From positions 1 to 64,000 of the forward strand of contig OOIN01000024.1 of NCBI GenBank assembly GCA_900323505.1: a stretch of 64,000 nucleotides of DNA, in the 5' to 3' direction. The notes below the pieces were generated by a model, which did not search any database, was not told the origin of the DNA, and worked only from the letters and a program-made list of their open reading frames with translations. The position numbers were made by a program, and so were the translations under genes. Origin of the DNA: Ustilago trichophora (taxonomy: Eukaryota > Basidiomycota > Ustilaginomycetes > Ustilaginales > Ustilaginaceae). Position 1 is the first letter of the stretch. Every line of letters begins with the position of its first letter. Of this stretch, positions 31,901 to 41,994 are shown piece after piece.

Positions 31901-34540
31901 ATGTCTGCACTGTGGGGAGCATGGGGCGCCGATGCCTTTACAGAGCAGGTCGAAAAGGCCACATCGGAACTTCTTCCCGTCGGCTCAGAAGACATTGCAC
32001 TCAATCTCGAAATCTGTGATCAAGTCCGAGCCAAGCAAGTCCCCGCCAAGCAGGCCATGCAAGTGCTCAAGCGTCGCGTCAGCCACAAGAATCCCAACGT
32101 CGTTCTTCTCGCCCTCGGTCTCACCGACATTTGTATCAAAAATGGAGGCGACCATTTCCTCCAACAAGTAGCCTCGCGCGAGTTTATGGATAACCTCGTC
32201 TCTGTGCTTAGCAATCCAGCGGGCTGCAACAACGACGTCAAGTCCAAAGCCCTCGGTCTCGTCCAAAATTGGTCTCAGATCGCCCAAGCCAAGCCCGCAC
32301 AGATGAGCTACATCATCGACATTTACAACCAGCTCAAAAATGACTCCAACTTCGACTTTCCACCACTCGACCCCAACGCTGCCACAACCGCCGCTTTGGT
32401 CGAAACCCTCACTGCTCCCGAATGGGTCGATGGCGAAGTGTGCATGCGATGTCGTACCGCCTTCACCACTTTCAACCGCAAACATCACTGCCGTAATTGT
32501 GGCAACGTCTTTTGCCAGCAGTGCTCGAGCCACAACATGGCGCTTCCCTGGTTCGCAATCGGCCAAGACGTTCGTGTCTGTGACGGATGCCACGCTCGCA
32601 AAGGCCCGCCGAAGAATGCTGCCAAGCTCTCTCGATCCAAAAGCGCCAGCTCCCCGTCGTCTTCCAACAAGCATGTCCCCTCGGGTCGCGGCGCTTCATC
32701 TTCACATCACCGTTCCGCAACCGTCGGCGGCAACTCCAAGCGCAGTGCTCGTCAGAAGGAAGAGGACGACATTGCACTAGCCATCAAGCTCTCCCTCGAG
32801 GCTTCCGGTCAAGCTGCTTCCCAATCGTCGCGACCCGAGACCTTTGGTACCCCAAGTCAGCCCTCTGCTGCGCCCGGAAGCGTAGAAAGAGCCCCCAACG
32901 GTCGTGTACTCGAAGGTACAGATGCCGATGACGATCCCGATCTCGCCGCTGCCATCGCTGCCAGTCTGCGAGACTGGGCGCCCCCGGCTCCTAGTGCACC
33001 CGACAGTCTCAACGATGCGGCCACTGCCACCTCTGCTTCAGGCGCTGCAGCTCCGGGTGTCAACCGTTACGAATCGGCACAGTCCAACTTGCCGTTGCCA
33101 CCCTCACTCGATCTGGCACCTCGGGATGTGGACAATATCCTCACATTCTCACAGACCATCCAAGCTCAGCAGGCACACAACCAGCGTAGCGGTACAGTTG
33201 GTGCACCTGTGCCCCAGCCCGTGCAGGCGTTGTACGAAAACGCCTCGGCTGCACGACCTCGAATGGCGAGAAACCTCGAAGAAGGCCATCGACGCCACAA
33301 CGTCTTGGTCTCGATGCACGACAAGCTCACCGAAGCGGTGCGTCTATACGATCGTTTGCTCGATGCTCAAATGACCCGTCCGGCGCAAGCATATCCCTCC
33401 AACGGCTACGCGCAGACCAATCATCCCGCGCAGGCCCCGCACGGATATGGGTATGGATACGAGCCGTATGCGCCGTCGCTTGAAGCTCCTTATGCACCCA
33501 TGCAGGCAGGTCCATCGTCTCTGTACCCACAAGCTGCGCAGCAGAATGCTGGAGCCAGTGCCGAATACGCAGGTGCAACACAGCAATGGCATGCGCAGCA
33601 GCACCAGCCGCAGCATGACGCACAGCAGTACCAGCAGCAACCCCAGCAGCCATATGGACTGCAGCCGCCTCAGTCTCACTATCCAGCGCAGCAGCAGCAG
33701 GAGCAGCAGCAGCAGCAGCATCATCATCATCATCCCAGCCAGCAGTATCAGCAGTATGCCGCGCCGAGCCTGGTCGGAGCCTCTCCGAACGGCGCTTACG
33801 CTGATCCGAACCAGGCATCCTCCTCGGCCGCTGCAGCGGCCCCAGCTCAGTATACGCCCTATGACTACTCGGCAGCGCCAACAACTCACCCATCGCACCC
33901 ACATCCAAATGGTGCAGCTTACAATACGACAAGTCCGTACGCCGAAGCAGGCGCAACATCCGGGTCTCGAGGCCCCCTCTCGGTGCGCACAGATGGCATT
34001 ATGGGCGGTGCTCCATCCAACGTCTCGGGTCCCGCTCCCGTTGAGAAGATCACGGTGGTTGAGGAAAGTCAAGGGGACGACTCGATTGCAACGTCTCGAT
34101 TGTCAGCCGACACATCAGCTTCAAGTCGCAACGGATGGAATGCAGTACCCATCCAAGCTGTTGCACCGCCCTCGCAACCAGAACAAACCGCTCATCCTGG
34201 CCAAGATGCGCCGCAGCAGCAGCAAGCGCAACATCAGTACCAAGGTTATCAGCAACCGCAGCAGCAACAACCACACTCACCCGCTGCGAGCCGTAATGCT
34301 TCTCATAGCGCTCAGCAACCGTCTGCCAAGGCCGACACAAGCTACCTTCCGCTCTTTCCTGTTGCACCCCATCCCGACAACGGATTCGGCCAGGATCGAG
34401 CCACGGCAGAAGGCGCCTCGCCCATGGCCAGCCCCTACACCAACGCGCCGTCGTCGGCTGGCATGTGGCAGAGTTCGGCGGGTAAGAGTCCAGCTGCCGC
34501 GCACACAGTTGCTACCGAATCTCCATTGATCGAGTTCTGA
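31901..34540 (+). CDS. VPS27: ESCRT-0 subunit Vps27 (VHS-FYVE-UIM)
   Basis: Vps27 with Hse1 forms ESCRT-0, which binds PI3P and ubiquitinated cargo on endosomes and recruits ESCRT-I. The product is 879 residues from the ATG at 31901. A VHS domain occupies ~1-145 (LNLEICDQVRAKQVPAKQAM, ALGLTDICIKNGG). The FYVE finger lies at ~178-240 with WVDGEVCMRC, RKHHCRNCG and a CQQC pair. Two ubiquitin-interacting motifs follow: DDIALAIKLSLEAS (~288) and DPDLAAAIAASLRD (~345). A helical segment (~395-485) fits the Hse1-binding/GAT region. The C-terminal third is Gln/Pro/His/Tyr-rich with CAG runs (about 33600-33760). The extreme end PLIEF is a clathrin-box-like peptide. Confidence 0.95.
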   Translation: MSALWGAWGADAFTEQVEKATSELLPVGSEDIALNLEICDQVRAKQVPAKQAMQVLKRRVSHKNPNVVLLALGLTDICIKNGGDHFLQQVASREFMDNLVSVLSNPAGCNNDVKSKALGLVQNWSQIAQAKPAQMSYIIDIYNQLKNDSNFDFPPLDPNAATTAALVETLTAPEWVDGEVCMRCRTAFTTFNRKHHCRNCGNVFCQQCSSHNMALPWFAIGQDVRVCDGCHARKGPPKNAAKLSRSKSASSPSSSNKHVPSGRGASSSHHRSATVGGNSKRSARQKEEDDIALAIKLSLEASGQAASQSSRPETFGTPSQPSAAPGSVERAPNGRVLEGTDADDDPDLAAAIAASLRDWAPPAPSAPDSLNDAATATSASGAAAPGVNRYESAQSNLPLPPSLDLAPRDVDNILTFSQTIQAQQAHNQRSGTVGAPVPQPVQALYENASAARPRMARNLEEGHRRHNVLVSMHDKLTEAVRLYDRLLDAQMTRPAQAYPSNGYAQTNHPAQAPHGYGYGYEPYAPSLEAPYAPMQAGPSSLYPQAAQQNAGASAEYAGATQQWHAQQHQPQHDAQQYQQQPQQPYGLQPPQSHYPAQQQQEQQQQQHHHHHPSQQYQQYAAPSLVGASPNGAYADPNQASSSAAAAAPAQYTPYDYSAAPTTHPSHPHPNGAAYNTTSPYAEAGATSGSRGPLSVRTDGIMGGAPSNVSGPAPVEKITVVEESQGDDSIATSRLSADTSASSRNGWNAVPIQAVAPPSQPEQTAHPGQDAPQQQQAQHQYQGYQQPQQQQPHSPAASRNASHSAQQPSAKADTSYLPLFPVAPHPDNGFGQDRATAEGASPMASPYTNAPSSAGMWQSSAGKSPAAAHTVATESPLIEF

Positions 34541-36231
34541 GCAGATACCAGTCACGTTTGACGCCGATCCGGCGCCTCACATTTGGCACCATTCATTTAG
34601 CAAGCATTGGATGCAAATCTCATTTTTGGCGACCGACATGAGATTTGACATGTGTGGACTATGCTAAACGACATGATGACTGCAAGCATCGGGATTCGGG
34701 AGGATGAAAGAGGCGTAAAATCCACGGGAAAATATTGAGCAAAGAATCGAGCATGGTGATTGTCAAGTGAACATTTGTGTGTGCGTCGAGGGTGTGATTT
34801 AGAAGAATTTGGTTGGTTCGGCGCGATGTGATCCGCCAGCTGCAATTCGGATGTCAGCGATTTTGCTGCGCACCAAGATTTCTGCATTTCGTCTTAGCGA
34901 GATTACTTGACAAAAGCAGCCTGCGACGGTGCTGAAGAGAAGTCCAAGACTCGGATTTGGTCGTTGTGCGCTTCGACAAGACCGAAGGGTCGTTTTCCAT
35001 GCTTTGTTCCTGATAGCAGAGCAATGCTGTGCAATTCACACTTTCGCATTTATTAATATACGACCATGGAGGAAATCAAGGCTGTGGCTTGAAGTCAGGC
35101 TTTACTTGCACCATGACTCCTTATAAGTCTGAGGTTACGACGTCTCCATGGACTCGCTAGGATTGATTGTGACTCGAAGCTGCCTGTGACTCCAATTTTT
35201 TCCCGACAGCAGAACTGAGCCGTCGGCCACAAGAAAGAACAACAGGGTCCAACTGATCACCAAGATTAGCTGTGTGGTTGTCTGTCTGAACACCTTGAGA
35301 GCGAAGTTGGAAGTAATACAGTAGCTGCTGTTGCATGCTATTATGCTTTGGCTTTTGTTGGTGATCAACAGGGTCGAGCCGAGACTGCAGGAGCTTGGTA
35401 CAATACTGCACAAATCCACGGAGAGGCGTTTTGAACCATGACTCGCTTGGCAACGGCGGGAACAGCGAGGACACACATCCTCCCCAAGCTGTCACAATTT
35501 ATAAAATTCATACAATAGTGTGTGTGGTGTAATGCACGGAAACCGGAATTGAGCGCCCCGATCCTTGAGAAATTTTGGTGTGACAGGAGAGCGTGTTTGT
35601 GCATGGCTGTGCGTATGCGTCAGCGTGGGCGTGGGCGGAACGCGTGTGTGGTGAGTGTGCCGTAAGTTACTGTAAGTTGTCGGTTGGACAAGGGAGCAAG
35701 CAAAGTTAGGAATTTCAGGATTTTGTAAAGCTCTCTCCGCTTTTTCCTTTTGGAGCTCAAGGTCAACTATGTATTGTACTATACAGTACTGTACAGTACT
35801 GTACAGTACAATAGGTCCAAAAAGTCGAGGTTGACGTTGCTTCCTTGGTTCTTCTCGAACTCTCTTCCATCCTTTGCGCAACTGCTCCCTCATTCATCCT
35901 TCTTGCTTCTCGTCCATTCACATCTCAGATCGTGTCCCTTCTATCTACCCGCCGGCGTCCGTCGCTGCTCAACTTCGTTCGGGTCGTCGGTACTTGTCAC
36001 TCATTTCAACATCGTCCAAGGCGTTGCGTAGCGCCTCCTCGTTCAACTGCATCAACTGCAGCTCTTCTTTCAGCTCAGCCCATAAATCGATCGCTTCTGG
36101 AGACTTTGAATCCCTTTGCTCTAACGCCAGCCCAATCATCGGTCAAACTCTCTAGCGCAACAAGAATCGGCAGAAAGCACCAAAAGTAGCAACAAACCAT
36201 TCCGTACCGACGCAATACCATCCTGCCCATC
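34541..36231. promoter_or_regulatory. 1.7-kb intergenic region upstream of the ABC transporter
   Basis: No supported gene. A palindromic TACAGTACTGTA array lies at about 35779-35811, roughly 420 bp before the ABC start. The last ~400 bp are CT-rich and probably leader. Short frames lack ATG context or family features. Confidence 0.55.
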
Positions 36232-39200
36232 ATGCCGCTCTCCAGGAGCTGTGCAGGACGCCCTATATGGAACGGCATCGACTGGGACGTATGCTTCCAG
36301 CAGCATGTTCTCAACTCATCCATACCTCTGGCGCTCGTCTTGCTCTCCTTGTTCTCTCTCATCTTGCATCAAGTCCGTAGACGCCGTGCACTGGCCGCTT
36401 CAGCAAAGCATGTCGCTACCCTCGACCCGGGCGCTTCCTCCTTTTCGGCCGTGCTTCATGCCCAATCCGCGCAGCAACAGAGCGCCCCACGTCGTGCGGC
36501 TCCTTCACGCTTCCTGGGTCTGCCTCGTCGCCTGCTGAACGCCATCTTGCCCTGGAACTCGTCCCGAATCCTCCGCAGCAACAGTGTCTCATCGGCTCAC
36601 TCGTCGACGCTTCGCTTCGCTTCCACCAACGGTGCTTCCAAGATCGACTCGGCAACTGCCGCATCTCAGGCTGCACTCGAAGTCTTCCACACCGAAAATG
36701 CCGTCATCCTCAATGAGGTCCACCTTACTCCACCCACCGCCCGCGACCAGCACGTTGTCGAACGACTCCGTCGCCTCGAACTGCTGCGTCGTGTCATCGA
36801 CGTCTTTGGCTCGGTCACTCTCGCTGCGCTGCATGCTGGCGATTGGGCTACCGGATGGCACTCGAGGAGCTACCAGATCTACTGGTCTTTCCTCTGGTTC
36901 TACCTCGCCTCTCTGTCCGCCTACTCTCTCGCCTCCAAGCACTCGTTCTTCTCGCACAAGGCAGCTCTCATGTCCGTCTACGTCGTTGTTGCTCTCTTTA
37001 ACCTGCGAACTGCGCTCCTCAACCACCACACACACCCTGCTCTTCACTCAAGCGGTGCTGTTGTGCTCACCGCTGTCGAGCTGCTCATCGGCTGCATCGT
37101 CTTGGCCCCCACCTTGCTCTTCCCTCTGCAAACCGTGCTCCCTCGCGATCTCCGTGCCATCTACACCACCATGTCGCCAGAGACCCAGCATGGCGTACCC
37201 GGAACTGCTTTCCCTTCGCCTCGTCTCACGGCTGCCGATCGTCTCCAACCGCAACGGGCCGTCGATTCGGCTGCCGATCCAGCTGCCAGTGATCTCATCC
37301 CTGCGCCAGAGGAGACCGCTTCTCTCCTTTCCCGTGCCACCTTCGGATACGTCACCCCCGCCATCGTCAAGCACTACAAGACCCAGTTCACGCTTGCTGC
37401 TGTCCCCGATCTGCCCGTGGCTGACAAGGCTGCCGCCGTTGTAGCCTGTTTCCGTGCTTACACTTCGGCTCGCTCCGATGATGCTCATGCCCCTGCTTCA
37501 TCTTCGCGCTCCCCACCCAAGCAGGGCCTGCATGCCGGCCTTGCACCTTCCACTCGTCCGCTCTGGCGCCGTCTTTTTGGACACTTCAGGTGGTTCCTTG
37601 CCCTCCAGTTCTTCTGGGCTACACTTGAAGCGGTACTCGACCTCGTACCACCCTTCTTCCTGCAAAAGATCCTCGCATTCATCGCTGCAAGGGACGAGCA
37701 GAGGCGCACTGGCAACATGGAGGGCGCAGAGCCTCTCCATCTTGGTATTCTCTATGCCTTTGGAATGTTTGTCGGTCAGATCTTTGCGTCTATCTCGGCT
37801 TCGCGTGCTCTTTTCATTGGCAGGCGAATTTGTATCCGTCTGCGTGCCATCTTGATCACCGAGATCGTCACCAAGACTCTCCGACGCAAGGATATTGGTA
37901 GCACCGGCGAAAAGGAGGATGCTGACAAGGATGGCGAGGAGGAGGAGGATGCCGATTCCACCGCTGCTGCCAACAAGGCAAACGGTGAAGACGCCGACGG
38001 TGACAAGGACAGCGCGACACCCAAGCGCGCAACAGACGGTCAGGTCGTCAACCTCATCTCGGTCGACGTCTTCAAGGTTTCCGAAATCTGCGCCTACCTT
38101 CACTTCCTTGCCCCGCGTGCACCGCTCGTCATTGGTCTTTGCCTTGTCTACCTCATCGTTCTTCTTGGTTGGTCTGCCGTGATCGGCTTCCTCGTCTTGC
38201 TGGCTTCGCTTCCCATCCAGACCCTCGTCTCGCGCTGGTTCGTCAAGCTGCAGAAGCGTCTGCTCGAGACCACCGACAAGCGTTTGAACCTCGCTACCGA
38301 GGTGCTCGGCTGCATCAAGACGGTCAAGTTCTTTGCTTGGGAGCGCTCCTTCAACGCCCGCATGGACGAAGCTCGCCAGCGTGAGCTTCACGTCCTCAGT
38401 CTCCGCTACCTTGCCTGGCTCTGCAACACGTTCACGTACATGGGCACTCCCATGCTGGTCACCTGTGCCACCTTTGGTGCACACACCAAGATCTTCCACC
38501 AGCCGCTTACCGCTGAAAAGGCCTTTACCGCATTGGCGCTCTTCAACACGCTCCGCAACCCGCTTGATGCGCTCCCCGACATGATTGTCCAGATTCTCAA
38601 CTCGCTCGTCTCGGTGCGACGTATCGACACCTATCTGCGTGAGGAGGAGACTCAAAAGTATCAGCAGCTTCTGCGCGACGAAGAGTCGTCGAGCGATTGG
38701 AGTGACGCTGATGGCAGCAGCAGCACGGACGGCACAGCCGCTCCCGGAAGCTCGGCTTCCTACCGTCGACTTGGATTCGAGGACGCTAGCTTTACCTATG
38801 TCGATGATGACAGCGAGGTCGACGAGGGTGCATTCTGCCTGCGCGAGATCAATTTGCGATTCCCCGTCGGCAAGCTCAGCATTGTCGCCGGACCCGTTGG
38901 TTCCGGTAAGACAACGTTGCTTCTGTCGCTGCTTGGTGAAACCCGTCAGTTGAGCGGCCGCACATTCATGCCCTGCCCCGTAGCCCGTGCTACCGCCCCT
39001 GTCGATCCCGCCACTGGCTTGAGCGAGTCAGTTGCCTACTGCAGTCAGAGCCCCTGGCTTCTCGGTACCACGCTTAAGGAAAACGTCCTGTTTGGCTCTC
39101 CCTACGACGAACGCCGCTATCGAGCCGTGATCAAGGCATGCGCTCTCGAACCCGATCTCAAGATCCTCGAATACGGCGACGAGACCGAAGTCGGCGAGAA

Positions 39201-41994
39201 GGGCACTTCGTTGTCCGGTGGACAAAAGGCTCGTATCGCACTTGCGCGTGCCCTCTACTCGTCAGCCAAGCATGTTCTCATCGACGATGCACTCTCGGCC
39301 GTCGACAGCCATACCGCCAAGCACCTCTACCGCCATGCACTCAAGGGCGCGCTCGCCAAGAACCGTACCATTATTCTCGTCACGCATGCCATCAGCCTGT
39401 GCCTTCCCGGCGCCGCCTTCGCTGTCGCCATGGACAACGGCAGTGTCGTTGTGGCTGGAACACCCGATGTCGTCAACGCCACCGGCGTCTTCTCTGAGGA
39501 GGGTGAGGCTCTGCAGTCTAGCCTCAAGGCTGGACACGCAGCCGAGCACGACGGTGAAGAAATGACGATCGAGGAGCTTGCCGCAGGTGGTACCGATGAG
39601 GCGGAACGTGAAGAGATGGCCAAGAAGCTGGAAAAGAAGAAGGCTCACACCAACGAAGAGACTTATAGCTCAGGTGCAGTGGGTACCAAAAACTACGGAC
39701 TCTACCTGGGATCTGTCGCGAGCAAGGCGAGATACGCCGTGCTTCTTTGGGGTTCGCTGCTTCTCTTCTTTTTTGCTGTTCGTCTGCTCGACATTGGCTC
39801 AGGCGCTTGGCTCATGCGATGGGCCAAGTCGCACGACTACCGCGAGGACGAAGCTAGCTTCCGTGTTGCTGCAACCAGTGCGCCAACCTTGCGTATGCCA
39901 CATTTCACGTATGAGGAGGTGCAGACTTTCATGACTACCCCGATCATCGACTCTATCTGGACAAACCGACCCTCCCTGCTCGGAGGGCTTCGATTGGACG
40001 ACATCCTGCACCGCCTGCCCGATCCTTTCGCGACGACCAGCCCAGTGCAGGTAGCCACCACGAACGCATCCGACTACGTGCTGGCCAATCACTACTCGGC
40101 AACCGAAGGCTTCCCAGGACAGCACGTGCTCACTCTGGCCGCTCGCAGCCTGGCGGAATCAGCTGAATCTGCACGAGATTCACGAAGCAACAGCGGAGAT
40201 CTGGACACGTATTACCTGAGCATCTACCTGGCCATCTCGCTCGGATTCATGACCATGGCGGTATTGCGAGACGGATACGAGTTCTTCATCTCGCTTCGAG
40301 CTTCGCGACGCATCTATCGACGATTGACGGACGCCATCCTGAACGCCAGACCTCAATTCTTCGACCGCACGCCCGTGGGACGTATCATGAACCGTCTTTC
40401 CAAGGATGTTGAGACGGTGGACCAGGAGATGGCAGTGTGCATGCTCTTCTTGCTGGAATGCACACTTACGGCCACTGCGATTTTGACGCTGATCTGCTGG
40501 GCCACGCCGATCTTTTTGGTTGTTGCGCTGATTGTCATCTGCGTCTACACGGTGATTGGTGCGCTGTATCTGGTCAGCTCGCGTGATCTGAAGCGAATCG
40601 AGTCGGTGGAGCGATCGCCCATCTACACAGTGGTGGGCGAGGTGCTCAACGGCTGCGTCATCATTCGAGCATATGGCGATGCAGGACGCTTCACTCGTCA
40701 CTGCCTGCGACTGGTGGACAAGGCGAACCGGGCGTTCTTCTTCCTGTGGTACGAGAACCGATGGCTTTCGGTGCGTGTCGATATTGCCGGTGCTTCGGTA
40801 GCCTTCTTGTCGGCTGTGTTTTTACTGCTACGAACGGACATCAAGGCGAGCTTGGCTGGATTCGTACTGGCCTACGCCATCACGTTTGTCGAGTCGGTGC
40901 TGTGGATCGTACGCATGTACACACAGACCGAGATCAACATGAACAGTGTAGAGCGCATCAGCGAGTATCTCGACTTGGAGCCGGAACGCCAGTCGGGGCA
41001 GGAGCCTCCAGCATACTGGCCTAGCAGTGAAGGCAAGATTGTGATCAAGAATCTGGCGGTTCGATACACGCCCGAGTTCCCTCGTGTTCTGGACGGCATT
41101 GACCTCGAGTTCCAGCCGCGAGAAAAAGTGGGCATTGTTGGTCGCACTGGATCAGGGAAATCGACGCTGGCACTGTGCTTTTTCCGCTTCCTGGAGGCGG
41201 AGCAGGGTTCGATCGAGATTGACGGCGTAGATATCGCCTCGATCCCAATTCGAACGCTGCGAGAGAGACTGACAGTGATTCCGCAGGATGCTCAGCTGTT
41301 CAGCGGCACGGTACGATCCAACTTGGATCCTTTCAACGTGTACGACGACGGCGAGCTATGGATGGCGCTCGAGAGGTGTCGACTGGCATCGTTTGCTACG
41401 CCTGCAGCCTCTCGCGCTGTCAGCCGTGCTCCCAGCCGTCCTGGATCGCCCGGACCAGACGGTGAAGAAGCTGGAGCTGAAGGTGAAGAGGACACGGTTG
41501 CCGACGCCGAGATGTATGGTCGCACCAACATCATCACGTCTCTGGACGCGCCGGTTGAGCAAGGTGGGCGCAACTTTTCGGCAGGACAGAAGCAACTGCT
41601 CGCGCTGGCACGTGGATTGCTCAAGCTGCGCGATAGCCGAATCTTGGTTTTGGACGAAAGCACGGCCAACTTGGACTCTGCTTCGGATGCACAGATTCAA
41701 AAGACGATTCGACAGGAGATGGCACCGCAAGCTACCATCATCACGATTGCTCACAGGATCAAGACGATCGCCGACTACGACAAGATTGTGGTGCTGGGAA
41801 AGGGCAAGGTGGTCGAATGCGGCTCGCCACTGTCGTTGATGGAGGATGAATCTAGTGTCTTCCACTCGATGTGCCAGCAGAGCGGCGAGATGGGTGAACT
41901 GTTGAGGATTGCCAAGGAGGCGGATGCACAGCGAGCATCATTGTCGCCGTCTAGGAGCGCGAGCGCCACTGCTTCTGCGGGTGACGACAAGTGA
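36232..41994 (+). CDS. ABCC (MRP)-type full ABC transporter with extra N-terminal membrane domain
   Basis: A 1920-residue ATP-driven exporter; ABCC proteins move glutathione conjugates, bile acids, metals or drugs, often into the vacuole. An N-terminal hydrophobic block (~25-310, about five segments such as SIPLALVLLSLFSLIL and VVLTAVELLIGCIVLAP) fits TMD0. TMD1 follows (~460-790) with an acidic Glu/Asp insert at ~560-595. NBD1 has Walker A GPVGSGKT (~887), signature LSGGQKAR (~994) and Walker B VLIDDALSAVD, where Asp replaces the catalytic Glu as usual in ABCC NBD1. TMD2 is at ~1160-1580. NBD2 has GRTGSGKS (~1637), FSAGQKQ (~1782) and LVLDESTANLD with the catalytic Glu. A Ser/Pro-rich Glu-containing insert sits between Walker A and the signature of NBD2. 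Substrate and membrane cannot be told. Confidence 0.93.
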   Translation: MPLSRSCAGRPIWNGIDWDVCFQQHVLNSSIPLALVLLSLFSLILHQVRRRRALAASAKHVATLDPGASSFSAVLHAQSAQQQSAPRRAAPSRFLGLPRRLLNAILPWNSSRILRSNSVSSAHSSTLRFASTNGASKIDSATAASQAALEVFHTENAVILNEVHLTPPTARDQHVVERLRRLELLRRVIDVFGSVTLAALHAGDWATGWHSRSYQIYWSFLWFYLASLSAYSLASKHSFFSHKAALMSVYVVVALFNLRTALLNHHTHPALHSSGAVVLTAVELLIGCIVLAPTLLFPLQTVLPRDLRAIYTTMSPETQHGVPGTAFPSPRLTAADRLQPQRAVDSAADPAASDLIPAPEETASLLSRATFGYVTPAIVKHYKTQFTLAAVPDLPVADKAAAVVACFRAYTSARSDDAHAPASSSRSPPKQGLHAGLAPSTRPLWRRLFGHFRWFLALQFFWATLEAVLDLVPPFFLQKILAFIAARDEQRRTGNMEGAEPLHLGILYAFGMFVGQIFASISASRALFIGRRICIRLRAILITEIVTKTLRRKDIGSTGEKEDADKDGEEEEDADSTAAANKANGEDADGDKDSATPKRATDGQVVNLISVDVFKVSEICAYLHFLAPRAPLVIGLCLVYLIVLLGWSAVIGFLVLLASLPIQTLVSRWFVKLQKRLLETTDKRLNLATEVLGCIKTVKFFAWERSFNARMDEARQRELHVLSLRYLAWLCNTFTYMGTPMLVTCATFGAHTKIFHQPLTAEKAFTALALFNTLRNPLDALPDMIVQILNSLVSVRRIDTYLREEETQKYQQLLRDEESSSDWSDADGSSSTDGTAAPGSSASYRRLGFEDASFTYVDDDSEVDEGAFCLREINLRFPVGKLSIVAGPVGSGKTTLLLSLLGETRQLSGRTFMPCPVARATAPVDPATGLSESVAYCSQSPWLLGTTLKENVLFGSPYDERRYRAVIKACALEPDLKILEYGDETEVGEKGTSLSGGQKARIALARALYSSAKHVLIDDALSAVDSHTAKHLYRHALKGALAKNRTIILVTHAISLCLPGAAFAVAMDNGSVVVAGTPDVVNATGVFSEEGEALQSSLKAGHAAEHDGEEMTIEELAAGGTDEAEREEMAKKLEKKKAHTNEETYSSGAVGTKNYGLYLGSVASKARYAVLLWGSLLLFFFAVRLLDIGSGAWLMRWAKSHDYREDEASFRVAATSAPTLRMPHFTYEEVQTFMTTPIIDSIWTNRPSLLGGLRLDDILHRLPDPFATTSPVQVATTNASDYVLANHYSATEGFPGQHVLTLAARSLAESAESARDSRSNSGDLDTYYLSIYLAISLGFMTMAVLRDGYEFFISLRASRRIYRRLTDAILNARPQFFDRTPVGRIMNRLSKDVETVDQEMAVCMLFLLECTLTATAILTLICWATPIFLVVALIVICVYTVIGALYLVSSRDLKRIESVERSPIYTVVGEVLNGCVIIRAYGDAGRFTRHCLRLVDKANRAFFFLWYENRWLSVRVDIAGASVAFLSAVFLLLRTDIKASLAGFVLAYAITFVESVLWIVRMYTQTEINMNSVERISEYLDLEPERQSGQEPPAYWPSSEGKIVIKNLAVRYTPEFPRVLDGIDLEFQPREKVGIVGRTGSGKSTLALCFFRFLEAEQGSIEIDGVDIASIPIRTLRERLTVIPQDAQLFSGTVRSNLDPFNVYDDGELWMALERCRLASFATPAASRAVSRAPSRPGSPGPDGEEAGAEGEEDTVADAEMYGRTNIITSLDAPVEQGGRNFSAGQKQLLALARGLLKLRDSRILVLDESTANLDSASDAQIQKTIRQEMAPQATIITIAHRIKTIADYDKIVVLGKGKVVECGSPLSLMEDESSVFHSMCQQSGEMGELLRIAKEADAQRASLSPSRSASATASAGDDK